A stretch of 61,865 nt of DNA, taken from positions 1 to 61,865 of the forward strand of contig CAZASM010000002.1 of assembly GCA_964487895.1 (NCBI GenBank). The letters run 5' to 3'. This stretch comes from CAYYYA01 sp964487895 (GTDB lineage Bacteria; Patescibacteriota; Patescibacteriia; UBA1558; 2-01-FULL-52-15). A program made the position numbers and the translations under genes. The notes beneath the pieces were generated by a model. It was given only the letters and a program-made list of their open reading frames with translations. It was not told the origin of the DNA and searched no databases. Positions 26,206 to 35,079 of the stretch are shown one piece after another. The first letter of the stretch is position 1. Every line of letters starts with the position of its first letter.

Positions 26206-27219
26206 CTAACGAGCAGACAGGATACTGCGTTTATATGAATCAAGATTCTCTAAAGCAACACAAGTACCTTTGGCCACACAAAGATGCGCCTCATCGGCAT
26301 TAAAGGCTGGCACGCCAGTAGCTTGAGACAATAACTTATCCATATTTCTCAACAATGAAGTACCGCCAGAAAGAACCATGCCTTTGTCTATGACGTCTGC
26401 TGATAACTCTGGAGGTGTTTTATAAAGGACAGATTTTACTGCATTAATTATACCCTGTAATTCATTTTGTAAAGCGTCGGTAATATCATCAGAAGAGACG
26501 CGAATACTGCGGGGTAACCCGGAAATTAGGTCTCGACCTTTAGCTTCCATTTCTAGCTTTTCACCTTTGAGTAAATATTGCGCCGAACCAATTTTAATTT
26601 TCAATTCTTCAGCTGTACGTTCGCCAATTGCCATATTATATTTGCGCTTGATATATTCTTGGATAGCGGCATCAAATTTATTACCACCAATTCTAACAGA
26701 AGTATTCGCGACCAATCCTCCAAGTGAAATAACAGCAATTTCAGATGTCCCGCCACCCATATCAACAATCATATGCCCAGAAGCAGAGCCAATGGGTATA
26801 TCGGCACCAATAGCGGCGGCAATTGGCTCCTTAATAATATAGGCTGCTCGAGCTCCAGCATTGGTAGCAGCATCGATGACAGCACGACGTTCAGTAGACG
26901 TAATACCAGCAGGTACAGCAATCATGACTTCGGGACGAAAGAAACGTAATCCCGTTGTCGCTTTGCTAATGAAGTATTTCAACATGCTTTCTGTTGTCCG
27001 ATAATCAGCGATCACCCCATCTTTTAATGGACGAGAAGCAATGATTGTATCTGGTGTACGTCCAATCATTTCTTTGGCTTCATCACCAACCGCTAAAACT
27101 CTTTTATCAATAACGGAAATTGCTACCACTGAAGGTTCATTAATAATAATACCGCGCTTGGGTAACGCTACCAGCGTGGTTGTTGTACCTAGATCTATAG
27201 CAATTTTCTTGACAAACAT
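26206..27219 (-). CDS. mreB: Rod-shape protein MreB, second paralog
   Basis: This 337-aa actin-like ATPase has the phosphate loop DLGTTTTLV (9-17), the connect and phosphate-2 loop VDMGGGTSEIAVISLGG, and the adenosine loop VLSGGTSLLRN. MreB filaments guide lateral wall synthesis. It is the second mreB in the same locus (the other is at 30826-31878) and is clearly diverged: for example its N-terminal loop has TTTT where the other has TANT, and it lacks the other's longer N- and C-termini. It is the last gene before rnpB. Confidence 0.93.
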   Translation of the reverse strand: MFVKKIAIDLGTTTTLVALPKRGIIINEPSVVAISVIDKRVLAVGDEAKEMIGRTPDTIIASRPLKDGVIADYRTTESMLKYFISKATTGLRFFRPEVMIAVPAGITSTERRAVIDAATNAGARAAYIIKEPIAAAIGADIPIGSASGHMIVDMGGGTSEIAVISLGGLVANTSVRIGGNKFDAAIQEYIKRKYNMAIGERTAEELKIKIGSAQYLLKGEKLEMEAKGRDLISGLPRSIRVSSDDITDALQNELQGIINAVKSVLYKTPPELSADVIDKGMVLSGGTSLLRNMDKLLSQATGVPAFNADEAHLCVAKGTCVALENLDSYKRSILSAR

Positions 27220-27226
27220 GTTCTAA

Positions 27227-27685
27227 CTATTTAATAACTTCAATAAGATAATGATTGGTCCCACCCGGAGTCTCTAATTCAAATGATTGACCTATCTCTC
27301 TACCAAAGAGAGCCTGACCTAGTGGTGATTCCAAAGATATTTTACCTTCTGATGGGTTAGCTTCAGTAGCTCCAACAATTTCAACTTGTAAATCAATATT
27401 ATTCTTTTTTAATGTCACTTTGGAGCCAACGGTGACAGTAGTAGAATCTGCAGAGTCCACAACCTCTGCTACTTTCAAAATATGCTCTAATTCAATAATC
27501 CGACCCTCAATGAAAGCTTGCTCCTCTTTGGCTTCATGATATTCCGCGTTTTCTGACAAATCACCAAACTCTTTAGCTGTACTAATACGTTCGGCGATTT
27601 GCTTGCGTTTATTGCGTTTCAAATCTTCTAGCTCTTCTTCTAATTTTTTCTTCCCCGCTGGAGAAAGTACGATAGTATCACTCAT
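27227..27685 (-). CDS. greA: Transcript cleavage factor GreA
   Basis: At 152 aa it has the normal GreA layout. The N-terminal coiled coil (about 1-75) includes LSPAGKKKLEEELEDLKRN and the acidic tip FGDLSENAEYHEAKEEQAF. The C-terminal FKBP-like domain has ISLESPLGQALFGREIGQ. GreA rescues backtracked RNA polymerase by stimulating transcript cleavage. It sits inside the elongasome block, between PBP2 and the second mreB. Confidence 0.97.
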   Translation of the reverse strand: MSDTIVLSPAGKKKLEEELEDLKRNKRKQIAERISTAKEFGDLSENAEYHEAKEEQAFIEGRIIELEHILKVAEVVDSADSTTVTVGSKVTLKKNNIDLQVEIVGATEANPSEGKISLESPLGQALFGREIGQSFELETPGGTNHYLIEVIK

Positions 27686-27704
27686 GATGATAATTCCTAG
27701 TTAA

Positions 27705-29597
27705 TTATTTATTGTACATTGATTCTAAAAATAAACGACTTGCCTTAACTGCGTAGCCAATATCTCCACCCTCTTCGACTAGAATAGTAACCAGAAGCTC
27801 AGGATTGTCTGCCGGAGCAAAGCCAGTAAACCAAGAATGGGGAATTTTGTTCTTATTAAATTGAGCTGTCCCTGTTTTTCCTGCTACTGGTATATTAACG
27901 CTCTGTAAACTCTTAGCAGTACCCTCGCTGACAGTCTCTTTGAGTCCTTTCGTAATGATAGAAATGTTTTCCGCGCTAAGCCAGGAAGCCTTAGTTACTG
28001 GGTAGTCAATAGCTACGGGTTCAGAATCTGAGCTGACGGCTTTCAAAAAATGAGGCCTGATCAATTGGCCCTTTGAGGCAATTATAGAGGTATAGTAGGC
28101 GACTTGTAAAGGGGTTGTTGTTAGATCACCCTGACCGATTGAAAGGTTATAAGTATCGCCCAAAAACCAACGTTCGCCTTTCACTTCTTGTTTCCAATCA
28201 GCTGAAGGTACGAAGCCGTCAGCCTCATTGGGAAAATCGATTCCAATCTCTTTACCGAGATTAAATAAGCCGGAGTATTTCCTAATCTTATCAAGTCCAA
28301 GACCAACTATTGTTTTATTATCACCGCCACCAAGAATATAGAAGAAGGAGTTCACTGAGTCTGACAAAGCGTGATAAATATTTGTCAGACCATGACCTTG
28401 TGGTTTCCAATCAGGAAAAAATGAGCTATTTATTTTTACACCGCCAGTACTATTGACCGTAGTCCGATCAGTAATAACACCCTCCTGCAAACCCGCACTG
28501 GCCATAACAATTTTGAAAGTTGATCCCGGAGGATACTCACCACTAAATAAGCGCATGAAGAGCGGTTTGTCTTCATTAGTTATTAAAGTCTGATAATCTT
28601 TCTCTGATAAACGTGAGCTGAATAAATTATTATCAAATGAAGGTAAAGATACTGCGGCTAATATTTCACCGTTTCTCGGATCCATAACAATTCCTGCTGA
28701 ACGTTTTTTCCCATAGTCATTACTAATAGTTTGCAAAGAAGTATAGAGTTTCTTTTGAATCTCTAAGTCTAATGACAAATAGATATCATTACCTTTGATT
28801 GGTGTTTTCGAAGCTACGCGCTCTAAATCACGACCCAGAGCATCGGTTTCTATTTGCTCATAACCATTTTGACCTCGAAGTTTGCTTTCATACTGAAACT
28901 CAATACCGGTTTTACCGATTAAATCATTATGCGCGTAAGTTTGCAGTTGCGGGTTTTTTTTATCGCTATCTGACAAGCTTCCTGTATAGCCGATAACGTG
29001 AGCTAAGGCATTATCAGCGATATAACTTCTGCTCGGTTCCAGCGTCACCTGTATGCTTGTCTCCGTCCGCGAAAGAGCTAATAATCTCAAGGCTTGTTCA
29101 TAAGGCAATTTCTCTGCTACTAGAATCGGTTGATAACTTGCTAGATCAAGTTTCGGTTGCCAATCAGGAATGGCTAAAATATTACCAATATTTGATGTTA
29201 AAGCCTGCTGTTGCTGAGCTTCTTTTGGCCAATCTAGTGGATTAATATAGAGAAAGAAAAATGAGCTATTGTAAACTAAAGGCTTACCATTACGGTCATA
29301 GATAATACCACGAGGAGCGCGAACTACTACTTGCTTTAATCTATTGCCTTCAGCTTGCTGTAAATATTTTGGACCGCTAACAATTTGTAGATAGACAGCG
29401 CGAGAAAATAGAAGAGTCAAAAAAGCCACAACTAAACCGTAAAAGAGATAGGTTGTTTGACTTTTCAGGCTCTTACCGATCCAAGAATCGGAATGAGAAA
29501 AATATACCGCATCTCCTTCTTCTCTGTCAGCGGTGAAATTTTGGATCTTACCCTCGCGGAATGATCCCTCCTGAATTTTAAATGGATTATCAAGCAT
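27705..29597 (-). CDS. mrdA: Penicillin-binding protein 2 (transpeptidase of the elongasome)
   Basis: The 630-aa protein has a cytosolic N-terminus, one membrane anchor (about 48-70), a dimerisation region starting RAPRGIIYDRNGKPL, and a transpeptidase domain. Active-site motifs are SxxK at PGSTFK (Ser359, Lys362), SxN at SDSVNSF (about 411-413) and KTG at AGKTGTAQF. It crosslinks peptidoglycan with a SEDS partner in lateral growth. Its place next to mreC and mreD supports PBP2 over the division PBP3. Confidence 0.94.
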   Translation of the reverse strand: MLDNPFKIQEGSFREGKIQNFTADREEGDAVYFSHSDSWIGKSLKSQTTYLFYGLVVAFLTLLFSRAVYLQIVSGPKYLQQAEGNRLKQVVVRAPRGIIYDRNGKPLVYNSSFFFLYINPLDWPKEAQQQQALTSNIGNILAIPDWQPKLDLASYQPILVAEKLPYEQALRLLALSRTETSIQVTLEPSRSYIADNALAHVIGYTGSLSDSDKKNPQLQTYAHNDLIGKTGIEFQYESKLRGQNGYEQIETDALGRDLERVASKTPIKGNDIYLSLDLEIQKKLYTSLQTISNDYGKKRSAGIVMDPRNGEILAAVSLPSFDNNLFSSRLSEKDYQTLITNEDKPLFMRLFSGEYPPGSTFKIVMASAGLQEGVITDRTTVNSTGGVKINSSFFPDWKPQGHGLTNIYHALSDSVNSFFYILGGGDNKTIVGLGLDKIRKYSGLFNLGKEIGIDFPNEADGFVPSADWKQEVKGERWFLGDTYNLSIGQGDLTTTPLQVAYYTSIIASKGQLIRPHFLKAVSSDSEPVAIDYPVTKASWLSAENISIITKGLKETVSEGTAKSLQSVNIPVAGKTGTAQFNKNKIPHSWFTGFAPADNPELLVTILVEEGGDIGYAVKASRLFLESMYNK

Positions 29598-29600
29598 ATT

Positions 29601-30077
29601 TTAATTCTTGATTCGGCGAAAAATCCAACAATAACCAGACGTGAGAGCTGAGAGAGATAGACTGGAGATTATTATCAGAGTTATAAAACTCCAAGAAAAA
29701 TTATAATAATGAAATCCGTTAGATAATCCCAAACTAACCCAGAGCAATAAACAGACTATCAGGGGTAATAGTAGACCAAGAATCAAGGTTGAGGCTGCGT
29801 TTGTGCTAGAAATAACTGTAATATGTACAAAATAGACCAGCGACAAAGAAACTAAAATAATGAGCGTTAATAAGCCAAAGTTATAGTAATGAAGGTCAAG
29901 TAGGATACCGACAAAAAGAGCGACAATGTAAGCACGACTAAGACCATGAAGCATCCAAACTGCTGTAATCCAGGAAAGCGGTAACAATAATAGTGAAAAA
30001 ATGGTTATTGGTGCCAAAAAAACCATATATACTATGGCTAAAATTGCTCCGATGAGAGAAAAGATGGCCGTTTTCAT
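29601..30077 (-). CDS. mreD: Rod-shape protein MreD
   Basis: A 158-aa polytopic protein with five hydrophobic segments. Sequence identity is weak in this family, and the call rests on length, membrane pattern, the motif AYIVALFVGILLDLHYYNFG (typical of MreD, residues about 50-69) and its place between mreC and PBP2. It is part of the elongasome complex. Its ATG is 4 nt after the mreC stop. Confidence 0.82.
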   Translation of the reverse strand: MKTAIFSLIGAILAIVYMVFLAPITIFSLLLLPLSWITAVWMLHGLSRAYIVALFVGILLDLHYYNFGLLTLIILVSLSLVYFVHITVISSTNAASTLILGLLLPLIVCLLLWVSLGLSNGFHYYNFSWSFITLIIISSLSLSALTSGYCWIFRRIKN

Positions 30078-30081
30078 CAGT

Positions 30082-30816
30082 TTATTGCGTAATAACCGAG
30101 ACTAAAAAGTAATTTTGATAATTAACAGTAGGCTTAATGCTGGCTACTTTATAAACCGTCGACTCCGGCGCAGTGATGGTTTCAACTAAACCCACTACTA
30201 AACCACGGGGAATGGCACTCTCTAAACCTGAAGTAACTATCAACTGACGTGCTTCTAGATTGGTAGTGTTGGGAATAAATTGCATTGCCAGTGAGTTTCC
30301 TAATGAACCAACTACTAGACCAGTGGTTTCTTGGGATTCGGCTGAACTAACTGTCAGTTTACTAAAGTCGCTAGTCAATAGCTCGCCAATAGCTTTATGA
30401 TCCTGAACTTTGATTATTTTACCAATGATAATACCGTCATCAACTATTATAGCTTGACCAACCGCCACACCATCAGCACTACCAACTGCTAAATTTATTA
30501 AGTTACTATTTAGCAAATCATGGCTGGTTATATAACTAACCACGTGAGAGTAATTATGATTAGAGTAGAATTTTAGTAATTCTTTCAAGCGAGTATTTTC
30601 TTGAGCCACTTGATTCAAAGCGGCTAATTTGAGAGCTAATTGTTTGACCTCACTGTTATCTTCAGCTCCACGAATCGGTCTAATGGCATACTCCAGAGAG
30701 AAAAGTCCGGTAATAACTGGATTTGAAGTAAAAAACTTCGGCACAATGACCAAAGAAAGGAAGAAAGAAAAAACAGCCAAGCTACTGACCGCGATTCTAT
30801 TTTGACGTCTGCCCAT
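30082..30816 (-). CDS. mreC: Rod-shape protein MreC
   Basis: A 244-aa single-pass protein: membrane segment at about 10-27, coiled coil (about 58-85, LAALNQVAQENTRLKELLKF), then the MreC beta domains with VGSADGVAVGQAIIVDDGIIIGKI-type sequence (about 112-137) and VTSGLESAIPRGLVVGLV. It links MreB to PBP2 outside the membrane. It lies 9 nt after mreB. Confidence 0.93.
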   Translation of the reverse strand: MGRRQNRIAVSSLAVFSFFLSLVIVPKFFTSNPVITGLFSLEYAIRPIRGAEDNSEVKQLALKLAALNQVAQENTRLKELLKFYSNHNYSHVVSYITSHDLLNSNLINLAVGSADGVAVGQAIIVDDGIIIGKIIKVQDHKAIGELLTSDFSKLTVSSAESQETTGLVVGSLGNSLAMQFIPNTTNLEARQLIVTSGLESAIPRGLVVGLVETITAPESTVYKVASIKPTVNYQNYFLVSVITQ

Positions 30817-30825
30817 AGTTATATA

Positions 30826-31878
30826 TTATTTCCAGCGACCATCACGCGTCGATGGTAGAAGAATTTCTTTCAAATTATCAAAATCTTCCAAAACAATACC
30901 CGTACCGCGAACAACGCTAGTCAAAGGATCGTTAGTTACGGTGACGGGAATTTTGGTCTCGTGTTCGATCATCGTATCCAATCCACGTAACAAAGCGCCA
31001 CCTCCAGATAAAATTAAACCCCGTTGATACAAATCAGCCACTAATTCCGGCGGTGTATTCTCAATAGTGAGCTTAATGTTTTCACAAATGATACGTAACG
31101 ATTTTGCTAAGGCCTCACGAATATCAGCGTCAGTAATTGTTACCTCTTTTGGTAAACCAGTTATGACGTCACGACCACGAATAGTAGCCTCTAGCCTTTC
31201 TTTTAAAGGCTGGGCAGAGCCGACGTCAATTTTGATCTTCTCAGCCGTGCGCTCGCCAATAATAAGATTAAACTTATCTCGACCGTACTGAATGATAGCT
31301 TCGTTGAATTTCTCACCAGCTAACTTCAATGATTTCCAGGTAACTACGCCACCCAAAGAGATAACAGCAATTTCCGTAGTACCACCACCTATTTCAACTA
31401 TCATGTTAGCTGTTGCTTCCTGAATTTGTAGCCCCGCTCCAATGGCGGCTGCTACTGGCTGTTCTATCAACATTACCTCTCGTGCACCAGCGCTAGTGGC
31501 GGCGTCTTCCACAGCTTTGTGTTCTACTTCGGTAATGTCTAACGGAATAGCTACTACAACTCTTGGACGAGGCATTAAGGTAAAACTTTCTTTATGTACT
31601 TTGTCGATGAAATACTTCAACATCTTCTCTGTCACTTCAAAATCAGAGATAACACCATCGACCATTGGCCTTATAATTGTAATGTGTCCTGGAGTTTTAC
31701 CCACCATGGTCTTGGCATCCTGACCAACAGCTAATATTTGATCTGTACGATTGTTAATTGCCACCACTGATGGCTCATTGATAACAATACCTTGGTCTTT
31801 GACGTACACCAAGGTATTCGCGGTACCGAGATCGATACCCAGATCTTTAGAAAATTTACCGAAGAAGCTTTTCAGCAT
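30826..31878 (-). CDS. mreB: Rod-shape protein MreB
   Basis: This 350-aa actin homolog has DLGTANTLVYVKDQGIVINE (16-35), the phosphate-2 loop IVEIGGGTTEIAVISLGGVV, and LILSGGGALLRGLD. It starts the mreB-mreC-mreD-PBP2-greA-mreB2 series and is the more canonical of the two MreB proteins (length, TANT loop, C-terminal tail). Its start overlaps the end of proS by 23 nt. Confidence 0.96.
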   Translation of the reverse strand: MLKSFFGKFSKDLGIDLGTANTLVYVKDQGIVINEPSVVAINNRTDQILAVGQDAKTMVGKTPGHITIIRPMVDGVISDFEVTEKMLKYFIDKVHKESFTLMPRPRVVVAIPLDITEVEHKAVEDAATSAGAREVMLIEQPVAAAIGAGLQIQEATANMIVEIGGGTTEIAVISLGGVVTWKSLKLAGEKFNEAIIQYGRDKFNLIIGERTAEKIKIDVGSAQPLKERLEATIRGRDVITGLPKEVTITDADIREALAKSLRIICENIKLTIENTPPELVADLYQRGLILSGGGALLRGLDTMIEHETKIPVTVTNDPLTSVVRGTGIVLEDFDNLKEILLPSTRDGRWK

Positions 31879-33124
31879 AAGTATCTGTCATGATTTTACT
31901 AATAGCACTTATATCAACTACTTCTGATGCACCAGTTGCTCGCAACTTATACTCCACCTGCGGTGCACGTTTATCACCAAAGATAATCTGTACTGGAATA
32001 CCAATCAAATCGGCGTCTGCAAACTTCTGACCAGCGCTAGCATCACGATCATCAAACAGGATATCATAAGAAACTGCTAAATCAGCGGCTAATTTTTCTG
32101 CTGAGGCACGAACCTCTGGTTTGTCAGAGATTAGTAGTATATGAGCCTCATAAGGTGTAGCTTGTGGGGTCCAGATAATCCCTTTGTCATCATGACTAGC
32201 CTCAACAATAGTACCCATAGCTCGACCCAAGCCAATACCATAAGCGCCCATGTAGATTGGCTTCTGTTTACCGTCTTGGTCTGTAAAGACAGCGCCCATC
32301 TTCTCAGTGAATAAAGTTTCCTGATCAAAAATGTTACCAGCCTCGACCGTTGTGGCGACTTCTAAGACGGTGGCACAGTTCGGACACGCATCCCCCACCT
32401 TTAATTTCGCAATTTCCATATTCTGAGCCCAGCCACATTTAGTACAATACAAGGTCTGATCTTCGCCAGCAGAGGTAACGACCATAAATTCATGAGAAAA
32501 TTTCTTACTCATGCTGCCGCCTGAAGCTTCGACAGAAAAGGCAGTCAAACCAAGTATTTTGAAAATCTTAAGATAAGAATCATGAGCCAACTGATAGAAC
32601 TTTGCAGTTTCTTCAGCTGAACGGGTGAAAGAATAGAGATCTTTCATGAAAAACTCTCGCGTGCGCAACATACCAGATTTAGCACGAGGTTCGTCTCTAA
32701 ATTTATTCTGAATTTGGTAAACAAAAACCGGTAAATCTTTGTAAGACTTAATCTGACGTTTTACTAAATCCACAATTGTTTCTTCATGAGTCGGCCCTAA
32801 GCCAAGGTCTTTACCACTGCTATCCTGAAACTGATACATCACACCCCCAACTTTATCTTGCCAGCGACCTGTCTGACTCCAGACTTCTTTATCTTGAAAG
32901 ACCGGCATTAATAATTCCTGAGCCCCTAAAGAATTCATCTCCGCGCGAATAACATTTTCAATCTTTTTGAAAACGCGAAAACCCAACGGTAATAAAGTAT
33001 AGACACCAGCCATATTTTTTTCAATAAAACCAGCTCGCATCAACAGCTTAGCATTGGTACTGACTTCGTCGGCGCTGATATCCTTACGTGTTTTACCAAA
33101 TAATTTACTTTGTTGGGTGATCAT
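31856..33124 (-). CDS. proS: Proline--tRNA ligase, compact form without the editing insert
   Basis: ProRS charges tRNA-Pro. The 422-aa protein has class II motif 1 (LPLGFRVFKKIENVIRAEMN), motif 2 (KFRDEPRAKSGMLRTREFFM), motif 3 (GAYGIGLGRAMGTIVE) and the anticodon domain (DDRDASAGQKFADADLIG). Most bacterial ProRS of this type are about 570 aa, with an inserted Ala-editing domain between motifs 2 and 3. Here that is replaced by about 50 residues with two CxxC pairs (YCTKCG, ACPNCA), possibly a zinc ribbon. Editing of mischarged Ala must therefore be absent or done elsewhere. Confidence 0.95.
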   Translation of the reverse strand: MITQQSKLFGKTRKDISADEVSTNAKLLMRAGFIEKNMAGVYTLLPLGFRVFKKIENVIRAEMNSLGAQELLMPVFQDKEVWSQTGRWQDKVGGVMYQFQDSSGKDLGLGPTHEETIVDLVKRQIKSYKDLPVFVYQIQNKFRDEPRAKSGMLRTREFFMKDLYSFTRSAEETAKFYQLAHDSYLKIFKILGLTAFSVEASGGSMSKKFSHEFMVVTSAGEDQTLYCTKCGWAQNMEIAKLKVGDACPNCATVLEVATTVEAGNIFDQETLFTEKMGAVFTDQDGKQKPIYMGAYGIGLGRAMGTIVEASHDDKGIIWTPQATPYEAHILLISDKPEVRASAEKLAADLAVSYDILFDDRDASAGQKFADADLIGIPVQIIFGDKRAPQVEYKLRATGASEVVDISAISKIMTDTYAEKLLR

Positions 33125-33414
33125 AGTAGTGATTGTATTCTATTAATTTCTTGCTCTACTAGCGGACCATCATATTCCCCATTATGAGCAGAGCTAGCGT
33201 TATAATGCCTCGTCTCGGCTTTCTGGTCAACATGAAGGTTGAGCTGATAGCTGTCACTTATTTCTTTAATATACAGATGGTAGCGCGGCCATGGCTGTCC
33301 AGGTCTGAGACGTTTAACGCAGTTTAGTTCACCCGAATTATTACTATTAAGAAAATAACCAATCTTTCTGATTAGCTCTGGTAGTGCTTGCGTTGTCCGG
33401 ACGGTTATTGTCAT
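33121..33414 (-). CDS. Conserved small hypothetical protein beside proS (97 aa)
   Basis: It is a small soluble protein containing LPELIRKIGYFLN, RLRPGQPWPRYHLYIKE, NLHVDQKAET and SSAHNGEYDGPLVEQEINRI. From memory, proteins with this RPLxxxxYPRFHxY and LHLDQK pattern recur in CPR genomes, but I cannot verify this. The His and acidic residues in the last two motifs look conserved enough to be functional. The start at 33414 (MTITVRTTQ) overlaps rseP by 4 nt and is preferred over the upstream ATG at 33444. It overlaps proS by 4 nt. Function is unknown. Confidence 0.72.
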   Translation of the reverse strand: MTITVRTTQALPELIRKIGYFLNSNNSGELNCVKRLRPGQPWPRYHLYIKEISDSYQLNLHVDQKAETRHYNASSAHNGEYDGPLVEQEINRIQSLL

Positions 33415-34526
33415 GAAGGAATAATTGTTTGTATTTTTTCCCAAATTTGTAAACCATAACGAAGAATATCTTGGTAAGTGACGAATACCATCAAAGCAAT
33501 CAACAAAGAGAAGCCAACTGTGTGAGCAATCTGTTCCACACGTTCATTCATTGGACGGCCCTTTATCTTCTCGATAATAACAAAGAGGATTCGACCACCG
33601 TCTAAAGCAGGGAAAGGTAAAATATTCACAATACCTAAATTAATAGAGAGAATAGCAGCGAAGCTAAGAACATAACTCCAACCCATCTTGACTACTTCAC
33701 CGGTAATCACAGCTACACCAATAGGCCCAGAGAGATCAGCACCAGCGCCACCACTAGTTACCAATGATTTGATCAAAAGTCCAAAAGCAGTCAAAATGCT
33801 AACCATCACTGCTAAAGTAGTCACTAATCCCTGCCACAGAGCTTGAAAGAAACTGTAGTGAACAATGGCCGTACGAGTCAGACCAATACCGATCATTGGC
33901 TCTTTGCCTGCTTCTAGTATAGCCGGTGTAATCAAAAATTCTTTCACAGCCCCTTGTCGTTGTAAGGAAAATTTAATGGCCTCTTTGTTATGTGTGGCAA
34001 TATATTCTTGCGTTCCGTTAATACTGGTCATTGGTTGACCATCAAGCGTAACTACCCAATCTCCAGCTAGGATACCAGCTTTCGCTGCCGGACTGTCTGG
34101 AGCAGTGGAAGCAATGACAACGTGTGAATCTCGGATTGTTAAAGTAGCAGCTTCTTCATCTGTCACTTGTTGCGGTAAACCCACAATGTGACCTGTAGTA
34201 TAAAGAACATAGGCTAAAGCAAAATTCATTAAAACTCCTGCTGACAAAACAATAATTCTCTGCCAAGCTGGCTTAGCCGCAAAACTATCTTGTTGATCCT
34301 TACCCTCTCCTGACTCGCCCTTGATCTTGACGAAGCCTCCCAATGGAATCCAGTTAATACTATAAATAGTTTCTCCTTTTTTGATACCGAAAATCCTCGG
34401 AGGGAAACCAAAACCAAACTCATCAACCTTGATACCAAATTTCCGCGCCATGACGAAATGCCCTAGCTCATGAACAAAAACTAGGACGCCTAAAATTATG
34501 ATGAAAGTAATAATTGTAACAAGCAT
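33411..34526 (-). CDS. rseP: Site-2 protease, RseP family (M50)
   Basis: This 371-aa intramembrane metalloprotease has the zinc motif HELGH at residues 19-23 in the first membrane helix, one PDZ domain (about 140-210, SPAAKAGILAGDWVVTLDGQ), and the third zinc ligand in NILPFPALDGGRIL. Family members cut anti-sigma factors or leftover signal peptides. One PDZ domain is present, against two in E. coli RseP. Its ATG abuts the frr stop. Confidence 0.93.
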   Translation of the reverse strand: MLVTIITFIIILGVLVFVHELGHFVMARKFGIKVDEFGFGFPPRIFGIKKGETIYSINWIPLGGFVKIKGESGEGKDQQDSFAAKPAWQRIIVLSAGVLMNFALAYVLYTTGHIVGLPQQVTDEEAATLTIRDSHVVIASTAPDSPAAKAGILAGDWVVTLDGQPMTSINGTQEYIATHNKEAIKFSLQRQGAVKEFLITPAILEAGKEPMIGIGLTRTAIVHYSFFQALWQGLVTTLAVMVSILTAFGLLIKSLVTSGGAGADLSGPIGVAVITGEVVKMGWSYVLSFAAILSINLGIVNILPFPALDGGRILFVIIEKIKGRPMNERVEQIAHTVGFSLLIALMVFVTYQDILRYGLQIWEKIQTIIPS

Positions 34527-35077
34527 TAGATGGTCATGATATCAGTTTCTTTAGAATCGACGAAAGCTTTGATCTCGTCGTGAAATTCCTTCACTTGTTT
34601 ATCCAGATCATCGAAAGCACGAAACTTAGCATCTTCAGTTAGCACGCTAGATTTCTCATCAGTAGTAATTTGTTCGCGAATTTTTTCTCTCCGTTGTTTG
34701 ATTGCCACTTTCGCTCCTTCGGCTTTTTGGTGTAGAATCTTTACTAAGTCTTTTCTTTTTTCTTCAGTTAAAGCTGGAAAGTTTAAACGAATAATATCTC
34801 TATCGACTACAGGATTCAGATTGAGCTCACTTTTTTGGATTGCTTGCTCGATATCCTTCATCAGTCCCTTATCCCAAGGTTGAATAGCCAAAGTCCTAGC
34901 CTCAGGCACTGAGATACTTGCCAGTTGCACTAGCGGACTTTTTGCCCCGTAGGCGTCTACTAAAATAGACTCAACTAAAGAGGCTTGAGCTCTACCTGTG
35001 CGTAAGTTGGCAGCCTCAACCTTCAAATGTTCTAGAGCAGCACCAAACTCTTTTTTTGCTTCATCACGATAATCCAT
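34526..35077 (-). CDS. frr: Ribosome recycling factor
   Basis: At 183 aa this is a full-length RRF: helical domain I with LRTGRAQASLVESILVDAYG (about 27-46), domain II with QLASISVPEARTLAIQPWDK, and the C-terminal helices with NFPALTEEKRKDLVKILHQK. RRF splits post-termination ribosomes with EF-G. It overlaps rseP by 1 nt. Confidence 0.97.
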   Translation of the reverse strand: MDYRDEAKKEFGAALEHLKVEAANLRTGRAQASLVESILVDAYGAKSPLVQLASISVPEARTLAIQPWDKGLMKDIEQAIQKSELNLNPVVDRDIIRLNFPALTEEKRKDLVKILHQKAEGAKVAIKQRREKIREQITTDEKSSVLTEDAKFRAFDDLDKQVKEFHDEIKAFVDSKETDIMTI

Positions 35078-35079
35078 AA

